Of a DNA stretch of 64,000 nucleotides, positions 21,956 to 31,275 are shown piece after piece. The notes beneath the pieces are model-generated. The model worked only from the letters and a program-made list of their open reading frames with translations, was not told the DNA's origin and ran no database searches. The position numbers and the translations under genes are program-made. The stretch is from Bimastos eiseni. Lineage: Eukaryota; Annelida; Clitellata; Crassiclitellata; Lumbricidae. The stretch is taken from positions 58,396,861-58,460,860 of the forward strand of contig OY365808.1 in NCBI GenBank assembly GCA_959347315.1. The letters are read 5' to 3'. Within the stretch, counting starts at the first letter, position 1. Each line of letters opens with the position of its first letter.

Positions 21956-23517
21956 TTAATGGCGATGTCGTCCGAAGTAACCCTGCTCGTTGGACTTATG
22001 AGCAGCGAAAGTTCCCTTGAAAGCAACTGCGTTGTAGCTTTGAATAGTCATCGAGATGCGCTGGTAGAGGAAAGTCGTCTCACTCTGCTCTCCAGTGACG
22101 ACGCTGAGTTTGTGTCCCAGTTCTGAAAGGAAGCTTTGGCCTTCGGAATTGATGGGGCCAAAGGTTTCGAATGCCACCGGTGTGAAGACGTACGTGGAGG
22201 CTAGCTCGGCGTATGTCTGAGTGTTGAGGTTGTCGCTGCGCCCGCTCTTTGCGACGTTTCTGGCAGATACGACATTGCCATTGTATCTGACACTGTCGCG
22301 TCCCATATCAAGCACCGCCCCGCTCTCCATGGTATATGAGTGAGTCCATCTGGTCTTTTTCCACCAGACCGGGTCAAGCCAATCGGCTCTTTGACAGTGG
22401 GGATCCCTGCACGGATTAGACTCCTATAAATAAGGTCGTGTCTGGGCCAGCGTCCCAGGCCACATGAGAGACCCTGATATCCGTTTCCCTCGATCAGGAC
22501 GCCGCATGGGCAGCAATGAAGTAAACAGACGGTTAACCCAAGTCTGTAACCCACCGCCACCCTCAGGGACTCATCGTCAAGTCTCAGCCCGCAGTTGGTA
22601 ATCGATATGGCTAGGAGCCAGTCGCCTGCGTGTGTTGCTGACACTGCTCTAATACATGCCTGATTCTGGGAATCAGGCATTCTGGTGGCGAGGTCTGCCA
22701 CTCCGAGCTCGATCAAAGGGTCGTCCCATCTTGATTGCTTGTGAGCCCAAGCTCCTTCTGGCTCCGGTACTCTGCTGGTTTCCCTCCATTTGGCCTGAAG
22801 GGTCTCCAGCGCAGGGTCCTTTTTGGGCTTTCCTCACAGAATCCTTGTCTGGAGCATATCAGTGGCTGCGGCCGATACCAAGAAGGCTGGAAGTACCAGA
22901 GAAACCATTGATCAGATGCCCAGTCGTCCTCTTTTGATGGGCAGGGTGGCTTGGAGCTATGCCTCGTCGGTGAGAACAAGATTGAGCACCTCAGCGAGGT
23001 CCACCCTCAAGGCCTTGTCATACTCCTCCAGTCCTTTGTGGCCTTCGCATGGGCAGCTTCTGAGGGTATATAATAGTCGGGTGGCACTCAGCGAGTATCG
23101 GAGCAAGATGAGGGCGTCAAGTGTGGCGATGGACGTTAGTTTTTCCATCATGCGCATTAGCTCCACTGTGCGCGCATTCAAAGTGTTCGTCAAGGCCGTA
23201 TCCGTTGACAGAGGTGCGCCTAGGAGTGTGACCTCTGAAGGGTTAGTCCATCTGAACTGTCTTAATGGTTCGAAGTCTCTCTGGATATCTGCAGAAGTCG
23301 AAATGATCTCGCATTTTTTTCGATTTAGGAAAAGGCCGAGTTTTTCGCATTCGGTTTCGAGTCTGTTTATATCTTTCGCAACCTCTTCCGCCCTGCCACC
23401 TAGTGTTAGGTCGTCCAGAAAACCTACTGTGAGCGGCGATTTCATTTGGATGAGGATGGGCTGTAGAGGGAGACAGAAGCGTAAGGGACCCAAAGGGTCG
23501 CCTTGTTGGGGCCCCAC
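21956..23517 (-). mobile_element. Decayed non-LTR-type reverse transcriptase element with C-terminal nuclease-like module
   Basis: Three frames on the minus strand read as one broken protein. 22957-23517 has the RT palm: GPQQGDPLGPL, then the catalytic box as VGFLDDLTLGG (FLDD in place of YADD), then LNRKKCEI. 22713-22979 is a shifted connecting part. 22201-22716 has GDWLLAI, GLRLDDESLRVAVGYRLG, a Cys/His cluster around CCPCG, KRPDGLTHIPW and LIWDATV. 21956-22330 continues with AFETFGPI and FLYQRISMTIQSYNAVAFKG. The KRPDG to WDATV block looks like a PD-(D/E)XK-type nuclease site, as in endonuclease-bearing non-LTR elements. That reading is inference. Frameshifts show it is not a working copy. 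The RT stops abruptly at the (TTA)n array, so the 5' part is missing or displaced. Confidence 0.75.
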
Positions 23518-23569
<52 letters not shown>

Positions 23570-23929
23570 TATTATTATTACTATTATTATTAATATTATT
23601 TTTATTATTGTTATTATTATTATTACTATTATTATTATTATTAATATTATTATTATTACTATTATTATTAATATTATTTTTATTATTATTATTATTATTA
23701 CTATTATTATTATTACTATTATTATTATTACTATTATTATTATTATTATTATTATTAATATTATTATTATTATTATTATTATTGCTATTATTATCATTAT
23801 TATTAATATTATTATTATTATTATTACTATTATTATTATTACTATTATTATTATTATTAATATTATTTTTATTATTATTATTATTATTATTACTATTATT
23901 ATTACTATTATTATTATTATTATTATTAA

Positions 23930-23986
<57 letters not shown>

Positions 23987-23998
23987 TATTATTATTAC

Positions 23999-24041
<43 letters not shown>

Positions 24042-24111
24042 GCTATTATTATCATTATTATTAATATTATTATTATTATTATTATTACTATTATTATTAT
24101 TACTATTATTA

Positions 24112-24149
<38 letters not shown>

Positions 24150-24205
24150 GCTATTATTATCATTATTGTCGTTGTTATTATTATTGCTATTGCTATTATT
24201 ATTAC
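23518..24205. repeat. (TTA)n / (ATT)n array, about 0.69 kb
   Basis: Near-pure TTA/ATT with regular CTA, TTG and TTT variants. It produces poly-Leu, poly-Ile and poly-Asn frames that are not genes. It abuts the RT remnant at the QQGDPLGPL block on one side and a 16-bp minisatellite on the other. Confidence 0.97.
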
Positions 24206-24280
24206 TCCCTGACACCACCACTCCATGACACCACCACTCCCTGACACCACCACTCCCTGACACCACCACTCCCTGAAGCC
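24206..24280 (+). repeat. 16-bp tandem repeat (CTCCCTGACACCACCA)
   Basis: Four to five near-identical units directly adjoin the (TTA)n array. On the minus strand the sequence beyond (24281-24385) is an open frame containing VQVEVGDEAGHDTRRPQEG, perhaps another fragment of a mobile element. Confidence 0.9.
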
Positions 24281-25690
24281 CTCTTGCGGTCGTCTAGTGT
24301 CGTGGCCAGCCTCATCCCCGACCTCGACCTGCACGTTCTCTGCTGAGAGGCGTAGGACCAGATCGATGACGGAGGCAGTCAACAACCAATCACCAGAGTT
24401 AGAGCTGCTCGTCGTGAGTCCATCAGGTGAGCATCATCTACCACGCTCATTTTTGCGATGAACAACTGCATCGATGTTCTCGGAGTCACATAATGGTCAG
24501 ACAAGGTCATACAAGGGTAAAACAAGGATTGAGCGATGGATTCACAACCGAGGCAGCTGTGATGCAAGACTCATTGCAAGAGGAGTCATAAAGGCCTACA
24601 GCGAATTCCCAGACGAACAATAAGTTCAATTAATCTATTTATTTATTCGCACAATAGCTACCATTGTCTTTCTATCTGTCTCTGTCTGTTTCTCTCTGTC
24701 AAATAGAGACAGAGAGAAATGGATGCCGTGCGAAGAGAGTTAAGAACTCTGTCGTCACTGTGTCTGTCTGGCTGTGTCTCTGTCTGTGTATCAGTCTGTG
24801 TGTCTGTGTGTCTGGGTGTCTGTCTTTCTCTGTCTGTCTGTCTCTCTTCTCTGAGCAGACAAATCAGACAATCTGTTGAAGGCTTGAAACTGCATATGCT
24901 CTTAGCATCGATCGTTCTGATAATGATGTAGCCCTGCCTTTGTTTCACCCTATATATCTGCCTTAACAGCGCCTCCTACCCAACTGCAAGGAGCACGCTG
25001 GCCATAAACTGTCCTCAGTGGGGAGATGAGACGGTGAGAAAGAGAATTGATTGGAAGCCAACCGCCAAGCTAAGAAAATTATGTCGCATTCAGCTCACAT
25101 ATTCGCACTCTCTGAGGCTAGCCTAAGGCACTGCATTTAGTCCTACCTGTGCATGGTGGCATAAGCAGCGAGTTTAATATGTATGCGCCATATTAATTAT
25201 TGCTCCTGGTCCCTTCCTTTTAGAAAGAAATAGGCCAACTGACACTAGAATGAGGATTGATTTTGAATTGATTTAATATTGACATACATGTATGAGTAAA
25301 GTAACCCCAGTGTTTTCGCTGTGTGGAGATCACTGCTTGCACTTGATTTAACCATTTAGTTCTTCCAACACCTAAGTTAAAGTATGGTCTAACTGAAAAG
25401 ATTTGGTGGAGGTCAGAGAACTAAAAACAACTGAGCAATTTTAGATTCGTCTATACATCGATCAAAGGCTTAATCTGCAAAACTTCGACCTAAGTTGAAT
25501 CCTACATGTAAGCTCGTCTAAGCCTAAAAGAAGTTGACACAAGACAAAAACCCAGTTAACGATTTATTAACCAATCTTCAAATCCTTTACTATTATCGTC
25601 CATTATTCGAGTTTTAGTTTAACCGAGAGTTCAACGATCCAGTTCTCCATCCAACCCATTCGCTGTCATCGGATGGCCGCAGCGACCATT

Positions 25691-25990
25691 CTAGCGGTTG
25701 TAGCAGGTCTTACGTCTGATGCGTCGCTTCCTTCCCTTCTTGTAGAAGTCCGTGTATGGCACGCGGGTGTGCATGCGCCCTCGGCCACTCTTCGACCGAC
25801 GGCCGCGGCTCCTTCGACCCCTTCGACCCCTTCGTCGTCGTCGTCTGGACTTTCCCTCACCGCCGCCAGCCGACGCCCCCGCCGAGCGACGGCGACTCCG
25901 CGACCTGCCCTCCATCTCGTCCTTGGCCACCTGCTGGACCTCCTCCTCTTGGCCAGCCTCGCTGCCGATCGATGCGCCTCTGCGACCCAT
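25691..25990 (-). CDS. Arginine-rich basic protein 3, protamine-like (99 aa)
   Basis: Probable sperm nuclear basic protein, the longest of the cluster. Its coding part lies wholly in exon 2 (acceptor ATCCTCAG at 26006-26007, ATG at 25990). A non-coding exon 1 from about 26463 to 26370 with donor ACG|GTGAGG fits the TATA position and contains no ATG. The N-terminus MGRRGASIGSEAGQEEEVQQ is mixed acidic. RSRSRRRSAGA then opens the basic domain, with Arg/Gly/Ser/Lys runs, a less basic insert MHTRVPYTDFYKK, and the end RRKTCYNR. The insert and the higher Lys and Gly content set it apart from genes 1 and 2. AATAAA lies 123 bases past the stop (plus TTTATT 25563-25568), with TAACTGG just beyond, as in genes 2 and 4. 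Confidence 0.65.
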   Translation of the reverse strand: MGRRGASIGSEAGQEEEVQQVAKDEMEGRSRSRRRSAGASAGGGEGKSRRRRRRGRRGRRSRGRRSKSGRGRMHTRVPYTDFYKKGRKRRIRRKTCYNR

Positions 25991-26370
25991 GACTGCTCTG
26001 GAGGCCTGAGGATACACAAGAACACGAAGTCTAAACAACGAAAAGAAATTAGAAGAATAAGAAATGAATCTCAGGAACGAAGACTATCTATCACTTCTTC
26101 ATCTCTTGTCTTTGTTACGTATCAATAAGAATCTGAAGTTGACTTCAAAAGCGACATCTATTCAAGAGACGCATCAACGACCATCCACAGTTGGACTAAT
26201 GTAGCGCTAAGATAGTGCCTCTCCTAAGTGACCCTATTTCAATGGAACCCATATCTATAACCTAGGACATATATACACCTATATTCTGATTCTCGATAAG
26301 CCTAATTTATGTAGCGCAATTTGCGCATAATACGCCTAGAAAGAGGAAGGGGCGTTGTAGGGCCCTCACC

Positions 26371-26463
26371 GTTCGCTCTCTTTGAAGAATGTCCCTCGGG
26401 TGAAGGCTGTCCGTCCGTTCGTCGATCACTTCTTCTCCTTCCGTCTTCCTCCGTCCGGGTGTT
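26371..26463 (-). other. Probable non-coding exon 1 of basic-protein gene 3
   Basis: Starts about 30 bases past the TATA box, has no ATG, and ends at 26370 with ACG|GTGAGG. The next good acceptor in the correct place is at 26006-26007. It is predicted from promoter and splice signals only. Confidence 0.4.
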
Positions 26464-26489
26464 AGAACTGTGGAGAAATCGACCCGACC

Positions 26490-26550
26490 CATATATATCT
26501 AGGTCAAGGACACACATCGCTATTTTCATTGGTAGGGCTCTCGATGACGT
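26490..26550 (-). promoter_or_regulatory. Promoter of basic-protein gene 3: CCAAT, TATA, CRE-like
   Basis: Plus-strand ATTGG at 26528-26532 (CCAAT on the minus strand), TGACGT at 26545-26550, and TATATAT at 26490-26499. The CCAAT-to-TATA distance is about 29 bases, as in genes 1, 4 and 5. Confidence 0.5.
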
Positions 26551-26625
26551 TTCACTTTTTGTGACCTAGTCAGAGGACCTAGTCAGCAACTACCGGTGAC
26601 ACCCGAGAGACAAGCTTCCTCTTCC

Positions 26626-26708
26626 AGAACAATCGACTGATAAGCGGCGACCCAGATGGCCTGATAACAGATCCGTTGGCAATGCCAATGATGAATAATA
26701 CCATTTGT
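26626..26708 (-). repeat. Dispersed repeat copy B1
   Basis: About 70 bases are ~90 percent identical, inverted, to 41421-41490. Common blocks include CGGCGACCCAGATGGC and GGCAATGCCAATGATGAATA. Both copies adjoin ATT/AAT-rich repeat. It encodes nothing recognisable. Confidence 0.75.
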
Positions 26709-26808
26709 GACAAAATAATAATAATAATAACAACAATAATGATAATAATGATAATATTAATGATAATATTAATGATAATAATATCGACATCAGCAACAAG
26801 CAATAAGT

Positions 26809-27890
26809 GTTGTTAATTTGAGATATTAGCCTCTTATGCTAATCCTAATTCTTACCTAGATACAGACATAATTTATTTTGTAGATAGCAATGTCTTATAA
26901 TTTACATCAAACGGATAATGACGTCATAATAGACCATAGCGAATTCATTGTCTCTCTATTTCCATCCATCACTGTGTTAATGCTTCTCTCCGTCCTAGGT
27001 TGCCAAAATTAACTGGCCCTCGTTTGATGAGTTTAAAATGTGCGACCAAGTGTATAATTATCTCAACTTGTTTTTATTAAACGGTGCCAATTATTAAAAG
27101 GAAGCTCAGAATCCGGAACCAGTTTGACTACAGTCGCTCAGTTTTAACAAATTAGTTGAGACAGAAGAACATCATCATCTCATCTTATCCGTTAAGAGTG
27201 GTTTAGATGGAAGACAGTCGGATGGTTACGGTGGAAAGTGGTGGAAGAGTAGGCCTATAGGTCAGCACTCGCGGATAAATTGGTGCCCTTTGCTTATCTA
27301 TTGGCTATGGCGCTTTAGAAATCTGAAGTTTACGAATGCGGACACTAGTCTGGCGCCGAAACGAAAAGCACAACCATTGCGGACTTGATTTGGTAGCAGC
27401 ACCGGTGAATAAGCAGGACTCCCTTCATGGCGTGACTTTTGTGGGTGATGAGAATTAGGGCCTACGTCACTATTTCTACAATTATTGTCTTCTTAATATT
27501 TGACCGTTTGGAATTTAGGAAACTCTACAGTCAACACGAAGACAGCATTCGTGAGGAAACGACTTCGAATCTTCACCGTTTCACATGATCTATGACTAAC
27601 TCTACTCTGACTTCTGTTGACGTTGTGAGACGCTTCAAGCTGTAACAATTAGGCCTAGATAGTGATTATTATATTATCTGAGTGTTTTGTATCAGTTTTT
27701 GCTCTGTCCTTTATGAGTTTTTGAAAAGGCACTAGGTTAAGACCTACATTTGTTTATTTCCCAGTTTCTGTCTCTACTGAGCTGTCTATAATTACGGTGC
27801 AATATAAATGTGTAGCCTAATGAGGCCGCTTCCTAATAGCAAAAATAATCCTTATAATGAAATCAAACACCAGTGAATTCGCCAGTTACA
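26809..27890. other. Intergenic sequence between basic-protein genes 3 and 4
   Basis: No gene seen. A GGCGCTTTAGAAATCTG core at about 27309 belongs to the dispersed GCGC-core family. The polyadenylation signal of gene 4 lies at the right edge. Confidence 0.5.
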
Positions 27891-28024
27891 AAATTTATTG
27901 ACCACAACATCCCGTTACTATTTTTATAAATCGTAATTTCTTCTTCCCTCCTTAAAGTTCGCCGTGACGGGCCTAACCGGTGCCCCCCAAGACTCTGGAC
28001 CGACCCATGTTGGAGCGATCGGTC

Positions 28025-28300
28025 CTAGACCTTGGCGTAGCAGCGGTGCTTCGGTCTTCTCTTATGCTTGCGTCCGTAAAGCATCGTGTGAGCCCGTCGA
28101 ACGCGGCGTCGACGACCCTTTCGTCGTCTGCTCCCTCGGCGTCGACACCCTCTTCTGCGGCGGGACTTAGAACCCCCTCCTCGGCTGGAACTCCGCCGTC
28201 GGCTGCCGTTCCCTTTTCGGCTTGAGCTTCGTCGTCGACTCCTCGACCGACCGGTCTCCGCGTCCGAAGCCATCGAAAGCGAGTCCTCTTCGTCAGCCAT
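28025..28300 (-). CDS. Arginine-rich basic protein 4, protamine-like (91 aa)
   Basis: Probable sperm nuclear basic protein. The ATG (28300) immediately follows the acceptor TTTGCAG. The protein starts MADEEDSLSMASDAETG, then RSRSRRRSSSRKG, RRR/SSSRGGG blocks, an internal Cys in RRRRGCRRRG, an aromatic/His-rich stretch HTMLYGRKHKRRPKHRC, and the end YAKV. The promoter at 28607-28662 implies a non-coding exon 1 ending at 28534 (AAG|GTAATC). Alternatively, a five-codon exon MAVPE at 28364-28378 with a weak donor could join in frame. AATAAA lies 126 bases past the stop (plus TTTATT 27894-27899) with TAACTGG after it. Confidence 0.7.
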   Translation of the reverse strand: MADEEDSLSMASDAETGRSRSRRRSSSRKGNGSRRRSSSRGGGSKSRRRRGCRRRGSRRRKGRRRRVRRAHTMLYGRKHKRRPKHRCYAKV

Positions 28301-28606
28301 CTGCAAAGCAAGACCCCGAGAGCATCATAAATGCGCTATAAAATTAAACGCTGCTGCGAACACCTCTGGAACTGCCATCGTTTACGACGAAATCAAAATG
28401 GCTGACGTCTGTGGATGATGCGCTTCGAGGGTGAATGTTTAATAAATTTCTTTATTTAGATTATAGATGCGGAATTTGTTTATTAATTCGGATGATGAGG
28501 GATTATTTAATAAGAGTTTTCGCCTATGATTACCTTTTTATTTTCCGTTCTTTCTTTGTTGTTGTTTCGTAGAGATAAGGATCGGAGTTTAGCCGACCCC
28601 TCGGAA

Positions 28607-28662
28607 GATATAACATCAGGCGGATCGAGGTGAGACGTGATTGGCTGAGCGATGATGACGTC
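28607..28662 (-). promoter_or_regulatory. Promoter of basic-protein gene 4: CCAAT, TATA, CRE-like
   Basis: Plus-strand ATTGG at 28640-28644, TGACGTC at 28656-28662, and GATATAA (minus TTATATC) at 28607-28613. Order and CCAAT-TATA spacing match the paralogues. Confidence 0.5.
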
Positions 28663-29290
28663 TTGTAAAGACCAAACACAGTCCTATTGTCCAGACACGA
28701 AAATTAGTTCAGGCTATTAGTCTCTGATGGGCCAGGCTAATTATGCATAGTTTGACCGTTTTTTAAATTATCAATAATAGCCATTGATCGGGGTCTCGGA
28801 TCGAGACCTTTTGAGTCATTTATTAGCGTGAATGATATGTTATTTAGACGCTGATCGGTGACAAAATGTAGAATTTTGCAATAGGAAAGTTGGGCAACGC
28901 CGTTACTTTGATGACTATGAGTTAATTATGCCCATGACGGTGGATTCGACTGCTAACTACAAAACCACTGTCCTTAGTCTAGCAGTGCCAGTCCCAAGCA
29001 TGGGAGTAGGAGGAGGGCGACGCTAATCATCATACAGGCAGGAGAGTATTATCGTTTATGACTGTTTGTGGGCGTTCTGAATATATTCTTTATTTTATTG
29101 TATTTTATTTAAGTATTTATGAAGCGCCTCTGTAGTGTGAACTGTTCAGAGGTGCTGCCAATGCAGAAGGCGCCCGAATCTAAGGATTTATGGATCAGCG
29201 ACGTCGGATGTCTATGTAGGTTGGGTTTACAAGAGATTCACACAAACACTGTGTGTCATTTAAATTGTTAACGGCAGAGACTTGATAATT

Positions 29291-29486
29291 TAATTGGGAC
29301 GTAATTGAGACTCTATTTTGACCTGATTGGGACTTAATTGGAACATAATTGAGATGCAATTGGGACTTGATTGGAATTTAATTGGAACATAATTGAGACT
29401 CAATTGTGACTTGATTGGAATTTAATTGGAACTTAATTGAGACTCAATTGGGACTTGATTGGGACGTGATTGAGACTTAGTTAGGA
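29291..29486 (+). repeat. Degenerate short-period repeat (AATTGGGACTTG type)
   Basis: About 200 bases made of ATTGGGACTTGATTGG, ATTGGAACTTAATTGAG and similar units with a roughly 12-base step. Old, diverged tandem repeat. Confidence 0.85.
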
Positions 29487-30045
29487 CTTAATCAGTTCTT
29501 CATCTTTGGTTTTGTTAATTTAGGTAACAAGCAATGTGACAAATCGTCATTTAGGGTCGTTTGTCTCTTGGATTTATGACGTCATCTCTACCGATCTGTA
29601 AGTGTTTGATACAGATCTTATCTCCCTAAACCTAAAGCTATGTGTATAGGAGGCTGTATGGGGTTAAGGCCGATGTTATGAGTTAATGTACAACTAACTA
29701 TTCAATGCACGAGTATGCTACTTCTAAACTGAGCATGGTATTACAGTTCTACTTCATTTTGGGCTCAGTTGATTTGGTTCTATGTAATTTAAATCTCAGA
29801 AAAGCGCTACGAAGATTGTAATTTACATTACACTACATGTCTACCTATCATCTCTTATCTATAAGAAATGAGACCGAATTTTTCCAGACCACTTGTTTTT
29901 ATTCATCCCCGATTCACCACCCTACCACCGACAATAGACCCTAAACGTTTCTCTTTTTCTTCATCTCTGGTTGCTCCTATCGATCCCAGCAGCAGTCCTT
30001 GTCCTTGAGGGGACCCCTCTACCGACCGACCGACGACCGATCGAT

Positions 30046-30440
30046 TTAGGAGTAGAAGTAGCATCTCCTTCGGGTGCAGCCGACCTTCCGACTGCGGCGT
30101 CGCCTTCGTCCCCTAGCCGACCTCCTTCGTCCCCTAGCCGACCTCCGTCGTCGCTTGCCTCCACTCCGGCTGCCACGTCGTCGTCTCCTTCGTGACCGGG
30201 ATGTCGCCGCCTTGGCCGAGGCTCCCCTTCGCCTGCTGCGGCTCCGACCGCGCGTCGCAGTCGTCGTCTCTTCGTTGGCATCTTCATCCATTTGGGTGTC
30301 CTGAGGTACATAAGTAATCACAACACGTATAATTAGGGCGATCTACGCCGAACGCCACCGATTCTATCTAACGCCTGCTTGAAATCTACGCCTATTAGAA
30401 AAAGTACTGGTCTACTCACTTCTTCCGTTTCCTGCGCCAT
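30046..30440 (-). CDS. Arginine-rich basic protein 5, protamine-like, two exons (91 aa)
   Basis: Probable sperm nuclear basic protein. Exon 1 (30420-30440) encodes MAQETEE and ends at GAA|GTGAGT. Exon 2 (30046-30300) follows GTACCTCAG in phase 0. It starts DTQMDEDANEETTTATRG, strongly acidic and Thr-rich, then RSRSRRRGASAKAATS, long Arg runs with GRRRSAR repeats, and ends CTRRRCYFYS with two Cys. The acid-then-arginine layout suggests a removable propeptide, as known for precursors of some protamines. AATAAA lies 143 bases past the stop (plus TTTATT 29898-29903). The best promoter of the cluster lies upstream (own entry). Confidence 0.72.
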
Positions 30441-30506
30441 TGTTCCAGATGTTTCGTTCGTCGTCGTCGTCGTTTTTGGTCCTTTCTAGCGATGGAACAA
30501 CGACCC

Positions 30507-30606
30507 TTTATTTAAGACCTACGTCCCAAGACCCAACGATCGCATTGGCCAACCGTTACATCACAATTCGATGACGTCAGGCGTCTGTTCTCGTTGCTAT
30601 GGTAAC
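30507..30606 (-). promoter_or_regulatory. Promoter of basic-protein gene 5: RFX X-box, CRE, CCAAT, TATA-like
   Basis: GTTGCTATGGTAAC (30593-30606) is a consensus-grade X-box for RFX factors. TGACGTCA (30572-30579) is a perfect CRE. CCAAT lies at 30544-30548 and TTAAATAAA at 30507-30517, 67 bases before the ATG. In mammals, CREM (CRE) and RFX2 (X-box) drive post-meiotic spermatid genes, protamines included for CREM. Confidence 0.65.
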
Positions 30607-31089
30607 CTCTGATCCCAGCAAATTGGTCTTACTAGATTGGCAAAAATCAGGACGAGGACCTTCTATGGCCCTGAAATTAGTTATTATTGAAGAGTATTAT
30701 TATAATTAATTATTTAATTACATTTGTAACACGCTCACGGTCGCTCTTAAATGTGAATCTGAGACGCAAAATAGTCAATCACTTAAGATGCTATTGCAGT
30801 TAGATATCCAAGTGCTGAAAATCAAAGATAAATAGCAATTTTTGATCTGCTTTTTGAAGGAAATGAATTTGATAAAATAAGAGAGATCTGAAATGAGTGC
30901 GCAGGGGTGAATCGAATTTCGTAAGGGCAATATTTCTGCAAAGGTCTTGAAAGTCACTATATGAATATATATATATATGGAAATTCCCTGAGCAGGTTTT
31001 AAGAATGATAATGCCACTGCGATAAAACTCTCGATGTTAACCTAGAGTTTTACCTATTTCAATGGTCATTATATACAATAATTAGCTGG

Positions 31090-31275
31090 CAACCATAGGA
31101 GCTGTATAGGGCCCCATATGGGAATACGGGTCCTATATGGGCTCCACATCCGAATATGGTTTTATATATGGGCTACATATGGGAATATGACAGGTCTTTG
31201 TGATTTCCATATCTGAATATAGTTCCTATATGGGCTTAGCATGGGAATATAGACCCTACATGGGCTCTGCACACT
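31090..31275 (+). repeat. Degenerate tandem repeat (ATATGGG-CCATATGGGAATA)
   Basis: Units of roughly 35-40 bases with TATATGGGCT and ATGGGAATAT cores recur about five times with strong divergence. Confidence 0.75.

Noticed and set aside
23503..24228. Poly-Leu, poly-Asn and poly-Ile proteins
   Set aside because: Frames of a (TTA)n microsatellite.
17486..30311. Alternative Arg/Ala/Asp-rich or Ser/Pro-rich frames overlapping the five basic-protein genes on both strands
   Set aside because: GC-rich, stop-poor DNA opens all frames. Only one frame per locus keeps RSRSRRR, the C-terminal Cys motif and consistent splice phase.
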